Origin: Halobacillus ihumii
GTDB taxonomy: Bacteria; Bacillota; Bacilli; Bacillales; Halobacillaceae
NCBI RefSeq assembly: GCF_902726645.1
Contig: NZ_CACVAO010000001.1
Span: 3,022,764 to 3,086,763 of the forward strand
Length of the DNA stretch: 64,000 nucleotides
Reading direction: 5' to 3'
This document shows positions 60,993-64,000 of this stretch, piece by piece; the stretch's first letter is position 1, and the number at the start of each line of letters is the position of its first letter. The notes under the pieces were generated by a model. It did no database searches. It was given only the letters and a program-made list of their open reading frames with translations, and was not told the DNA's origin. Position numbers and translations under genes: made by a program.

Positions 60993-61110
60993 TGCAATTG
61001 CTAAGGGATTTCGTGCAAATAAGTAAAATTTCGTTCCGTGCAATTAAGAATTTTTTTGTGCATATATTCAAACTTTCATGCAATTATCGTCAAAAATTAT
61101 GTAATTCATC
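60992..61110. repeat. Degenerate 20-21 nt repeat array 4
   Basis: Units starting GTGCAA or ATGCAA at about 60992, 61013, 61038, 61058, 61078 and 61099 (for example GTGCAATTGCTAAGGGATTTC and GTGCATATATTCAAACTTTC), followed by AT-rich variable sequence. The first unit begins within the YihY stop codon. It lies between two convergent genes. Confidence 0.65.
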
Positions 61111-61163
61111 TTGCCTGGGACCCTTAACTTGTAACCGAAGCCTGATTAACAGATTCTTTAAGA

Positions 61164-61201
61164 AACAAAGACCGTGCGAATGAAGCTGCACGGTCTTTGT
61201 T
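61164..61201. terminator. Bidirectional terminator between YihY and DinB genes
   Basis: Perfect 14-bp arms AACAAAGACCGTGC / GCACGGTCTTTGTT with a 10-nt loop, two bases from the DinB stop. Serves the minus-strand DinB gene and probably the YihY gene. Confidence 0.85.
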
Positions 61202-61203
61202 GA

Positions 61204-61689
61204 TTAGGATATATTTTGTTTAACTTCTTTCATTTGATCCAGGTGGCGCAGTTCGTGCCAGCCAATAAATTCAACCCATTGAACCAGGTTCATATCACCG
61301 AATATAGGATGAGGGAAAGCACGGTTTTTCAAAATCTCTTCCTCTTTATTGTGGACCAAAAACATTGTGGCTTCCCTGCTTTTTTCTAATCCTTCCTTGG
61401 CATCCTCAAGTGTATTAAATTCTCCTTTTGGCTGAACAGCTTCAGGCGCAGGGACCTTTTGGCCGCGATTTGTCGTTTGTTGGACAGGTTTCTCGCTGAC
61501 TTGCTGTTCGTCACCTTCTTTTAAAGACTTTCCTATTTGATAAACAACAAGCTGTTCCATTAAGTATAGATGTTCCAATACTTCAAGGATCGACCAGGAC
61601 TCTTCGTTTGGTTTTCTGGATGCTTGTTCATTGGAAATGCTCTCTACGAATTCAAGGACTTCTTGTCTCTTTTCATCTAATCCGTACAT
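61204..61689 (-). CDS. DinB family protein
   Basis: About 161 residues, four-helix DinB_2/YfiT-like fold. Histidines positioned as metal ligands are in VLEHLYLMEQ and GWHELRHLDQMKEV, as in the family. ATG 61689 is preferred because GAAAGGG lies upstream at the right distance; the longer reading has no ribosome binding site. Members are damage-inducible or thiol-dependent metalloenzymes such as bacillithiol transferases; the exact activity is unknown. Confidence 0.85.
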   Translation of the reverse strand: MYGLDEKRQEVLEFVESISNEQASRKPNEESWSILEVLEHLYLMEQLVVYQIGKSLKEGDEQQVSEKPVQQTTNRGQKVPAPEAVQPKGEFNTLEDAKEGLEKSREATMFLVHNKEEEILKNRAFPHPIFGDMNLVQWVEFIGWHELRHLDQMKEVKQNIS

Positions 61690-61860
61690 TCTATACGCCC
61701 TTTCTAACATGAGGATGCATTCATTTTATCATATAAAGGGCAGTAGTTTCTCTTAATAAGCCACACTGCTAGATTTACCTTGGAAATATTCCGGGGCTGA
61801 TTATTAAACTAGCAGGAGGGGAAAGCCGCCATTCAAATTGCTGAAAAGCGGACTGGTTTA

Positions 61861-62838
61861 CTATGAAACAGAAGAAATAGACTCCTCATCCTGACTGGGA
61901 TCCTTCTCATGTTTTTCCTGTTGCTTTCTAAAAATCGTAGCAATGATAGGGCCGGAAATATTATGCCAAACACTGAAGATTGCACTGGGAACTGCAGCTA
62001 ATGGGCTGAAGTGGACAGAGGCAAGGGAGGCCCCAAGTCCGGAGTTCTGCATCCCCACTTCAATGGAGACCGCGCGCTGTTTAGCAGCAGGCATTTTAAA
62101 TAATTTGCCGATGCCATAGCCAATGAGATATCCGAGTACATTGTGGAGTACAACGATCGCGAATATGGTCATCCCTGTCTCAGCTAGTTGACTTTGGCTG
62201 TCACTGATCACAGCAGCTACAATCGCTACAATGGCTGTGACAGAGACGAGGGGTAAGGCTTTTACTCCAGTTTGTACTTTTTTTCCTAGAAGTGCTTTTA
62301 CCCCAAGGCCGAGTAAAATTGGGACTAGGACAATTTTTACGATGGACATAAACAATGCACCTGCTGAGACTGGAAGCCACTGACTGGCAAACAACAGGAC
62401 GAGCACCGGTGTGAGAACGGGGGCAAGCAAGGTGGAAACCGATGTGATGGATACAGACAAAGCTGTGTCGCCTTTAGATAAATATGTCATCACGTTTGAT
62501 GATGTTCCCCCGGGACAGCACCCTACTAAAATAACACCAACCGCTACCTCAGGAGATACGGGCAGGACTGTAACGAGTAAGAAAGCGAGCAAAGGCATGA
62601 CCGTGAATTGGGCCGCTACGCCAATAGCTACGTCCTTGGGCCGACGAAATACTTCCTGAAAGTCTTGTTTGGATAATGTCAGCCCCATGCCGAACATGAT
62701 AATTCCTAATAAGGGTACGATGTAGGGAACGATCCACGTAAAACCCGAAGGAAAAACGAAGGATAAAACCGCAAATAACAACACCCAAATGGCAAATGTA
62801 CTCCCCACAAAACTGCTGATTTTCTCTAATGTTTTCAT
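61861..62838 (-). CDS. Bile acid:sodium symporter family transporter
   Basis: About 325 residues with 9-10 hydrophobic helices (SBF family). LGIIMFGMGLTL, VGVILVGCCPGGTSSNVMTYLSKG and VSIEVGMQNSGLGASLAS contain the conserved crossover sequences that bind two sodium ions. In Bacillus the YocS-like members transport unknown organic anions, including pantothenate-like compounds in related bacteria. ATG 62838 follows AAGGAGGAACAGT. Gene stands alone. Confidence 0.92.
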   Translation of the reverse strand: MKTLEKISSFVGSTFAIWVLLFAVLSFVFPSGFTWIVPYIVPLLGIIMFGMGLTLSKQDFQEVFRRPKDVAIGVAAQFTVMPLLAFLLVTVLPVSPEVAVGVILVGCCPGGTSSNVMTYLSKGDTALSVSITSVSTLLAPVLTPVLVLLFASQWLPVSAGALFMSIVKIVLVPILLGLGVKALLGKKVQTGVKALPLVSVTAIVAIVAAVISDSQSQLAETGMTIFAIVVLHNVLGYLIGYGIGKLFKMPAAKQRAVSIEVGMQNSGLGASLASVHFSPLAAVPSAIFSVWHNISGPIIATIFRKQQEKHEKDPSQDEESISSVS

Positions 62839-63008
62839 ACTGTTCCTCCTTTTCAAATGAATTATTTTCAGATTATACTATATCTTCAGTTATTTAACTT
62901 AGGAAAAATAAGAAAAAAATACAACTAAAAAATAATTATGGAGCATAAGGAGGGGAATAAAGAATAGCAACAGCAGAAAGGAGGCGCGGATACCATCGAC
63001 TTTTGATA

Positions 63009-63899
63009 CTAGGAATGATCATACTTTCGTTCGATAAACGTTGAGAGTGCTTTGTCCCAGTTAAATTCGAGCTGATGACGCACCGCATATAACATGTCAT
63101 GGAACACAGGCTGTACCCCGTAAAAGTCGCGTACTCGTTTATAAATGTGATTCTTATTTTCATATGTATCGTAATAGGATAGTATCTTTTTAGTAAAATG
63201 CCCTCCATATGTCCAGTAAAATCCGCCAAAATCAAAAGCCGGATCACCCCACATAGTGTCAGTGAAATCGATGACCCCAGTCATGATGTGTTTTTCCTGA
63301 TCAATTAGCAGGTTGGAGGTTGTTAAATCCCCGTGCAGGAAGGTTTTAGGGTGAACGGAAGGTGACTGAATAAACTGGCTAAACGTAGCGATGATCTCCG
63401 CTCTATAAAGATCATTAAAGTACGGAAAGAGTTTCTCTTCTATGGAGGAAAAAAGCTTTGTCCAGTTATCTGTGGTAAGGGGGTTCCTGAACTTTTTGAT
63501 CAAACTGGGTTGATGTTGCGGGAGGCGATGTAGTTTTGTTAAAAAGTCAGCGATAAGCTTTGCATTTGCTGGTGTGCAAACGTGCGAGGATTTTATACCT
63601 GCTAGAGGCTGGCCAGGAATTTTACGATAGGATACTCCTATTAATTCTTGATTTTCATTATAAAGTGAGGAATACTTTGGGATTTCCAACATAGGATTCG
63701 TGTTGTGGAGTGCCTGCAGAAGCTCAGCCTCGAGAATTACCTTAGAAGCTACTTCAAGTGTTTTCGGGAAGCGAAATACCGTTTGTTCATTGACTATATA
63801 GAGATCGTTATCCCATCCGTCAGTATTCTTTTGCAGACTGGTGATAGTTTGCCCGCTTAAATGAGACTGGATAAAGCGGCGTTGCTCTCTAGTGTCCAT
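63009..63899 (-). CDS. APH family phosphotransferase
   Basis: 296 residues, protein-kinase-like fold of the aminoglycoside phosphotransferase family. The ATP-site strand VNEQTVFRFPK, the catalytic loop HGDLTTSNLLI and the metal-binding IDFTDTMWGDPAFDF are complete. Chromosomal members often phosphorylate macrolides, choline, methylthioribose or other small molecules, so resistance to a drug cannot be assumed. Start at ATG 63899 with AAAAGGGGGAA upstream. Confidence 0.85.
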   Translation of the reverse strand: MDTREQRRFIQSHLSGQTITSLQKNTDGWDNDLYIVNEQTVFRFPKTLEVASKVILEAELLQALHNTNPMLEIPKYSSLYNENQELIGVSYRKIPGQPLAGIKSSHVCTPANAKLIADFLTKLHRLPQHQPSLIKKFRNPLTTDNWTKLFSSIEEKLFPYFNDLYRAEIIATFSQFIQSPSVHPKTFLHGDLTTSNLLIDQEKHIMTGVIDFTDTMWGDPAFDFGGFYWTYGGHFTKKILSYYDTYENKNHIYKRVRDFYGVQPVFHDMLYAVRHQLEFNWDKALSTFIERKYDHS

Positions 63900-63921
63900 C
63901 GATATTTTCCCCCTTTTAAAA

Positions 63922-63946
63922 AGAGCAGACCATTATGGTCTGCTCT
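63922..63946 (-). terminator. Terminator of a minus-strand gene entering from beyond the window
   Basis: Perfect 10-bp arms AGAGCAGACC / GGTCTGCTCT with a 5-nt loop. On the minus strand it runs into TTTTTAAAAGG, so it ends a gene located further right. Confidence 0.75.
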
Positions 63947-63962
63947 GAAGATGTGTATATAT

Positions 63963-64000
63963 TTAGTTGCTTACGTGACTAATGTCTGACTCCACGGGCT
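63963..64000 (-). CDS. Possible C-terminal end of a gene cut by the window edge
   Basis: One minus-strand frame reads PVESDISHVSN followed by a TAA stop at 63963-63965, 17 bp before the terminator hairpin. Other frames also stop in this stretch, so the frame choice is uncertain; the presence of a terminator makes a gene ending here likely. Confidence 0.35.
   Translation of the reverse strand, partial: PVESDISHVSN

Noticed and set aside
1..64000. tRNA, rRNA, prophage or integrative element
   Set aside because: No cloverleaf sequence, rRNA motif, integrase, phage structural gene or conjugation gene was recognised.

Overview
The window looks like the chromosome of a moderately halophilic or alkaliphilic member of the Bacillaceae (Halobacillus/Thalassobacillus/Priestia-like). 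The grounds are strong purine-rich ribosome binding sites with frequent TTG/GTG starts, Bacillus-type protein families (YkvI, CsbD, YflT, RocR-like regulator, YutJ-like oxidoreductase), CcpA cre sites, a sigma-B promoter, T-run terminators, TPP and SAM-I riboswitches, and a gas-vesicle cluster in the same gene order as Priestia megaterium. Genus is an inference.

Layout. 0-3.4 kb: a PH-domain membrane protein, a Bcr/CflA drug exporter and two coupled unknown membrane proteins. 3.5-12.1 kb (minus strand): a tricarboxylate/tricarballylate utilisation block, consisting of a two-component system of the CitS/CitT type, then tctC-tctB-tctA-tcuA with a cre site in front, then an SLC13 carrier. 12.2-24.6 kb (plus): an alcohol dehydrogenase; a class III aminotransferase and amino acid permease behind a promoter and a long leader hairpin; a CoA-transferase; then a RocR-like sigma-54 activator directly upstream of a textbook -24/-12 promoter that reads into decarboxylase, aminotransferase, C45-type acyltransferase/hydrolase and GNAT genes. 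24.9-29.3 kb (minus): a peroxiredoxin-like gene behind a perfect palindrome, and a TPP-riboswitch operon for thiamine-precursor uptake with a coupled TatD hydrolase.

29.5-37.5 kb: two stress genes (csbD, yflT-like with a sigma-B promoter) and the complete 14-gene gas-vesicle operon gvpA-P-Q-B-R-N-F-G-L-S-K-J-T-U. 37.5-41.1 kb: an IS3-family element lying inside an array of about 21-nt repeats, and an oppA-like gene broken by one in-frame TGA. 41.5-49.8 kb: an NADH-dehydrogenase-like flavoprotein, a C39-like peptidase, glutamate dehydrogenase, a polar amino acid ABC transporter, a second C45 hydrolase and a SAM-riboswitch FMN reductase. 50-58.3 kb: GntR regulator, Nramp-like transporter and L-2-hydroxyglutarate oxidase behind a perfect cre site; a YkvI-like carrier; CdaR regulator, glycerate kinase and GntP permease. 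58.3-64 kb: an orphan tnpB with a probable omega RNA, a YihY membrane protein, DinB, a bile-acid/sodium symporter family protein and an APH-like kinase.

Cross-cutting structure: four intergenic arrays of degenerate units of about 20-21 nt (24.66, 37.56-39.40, 47.66 and 60.99 kb), mostly between convergent genes, and two inverted copies of a roughly 140-nt self-complementary repeat (16.70 and 58.30 kb). These are the least explained signals in the window. No rRNA, tRNA, prophage or CRISPR array was recognised.
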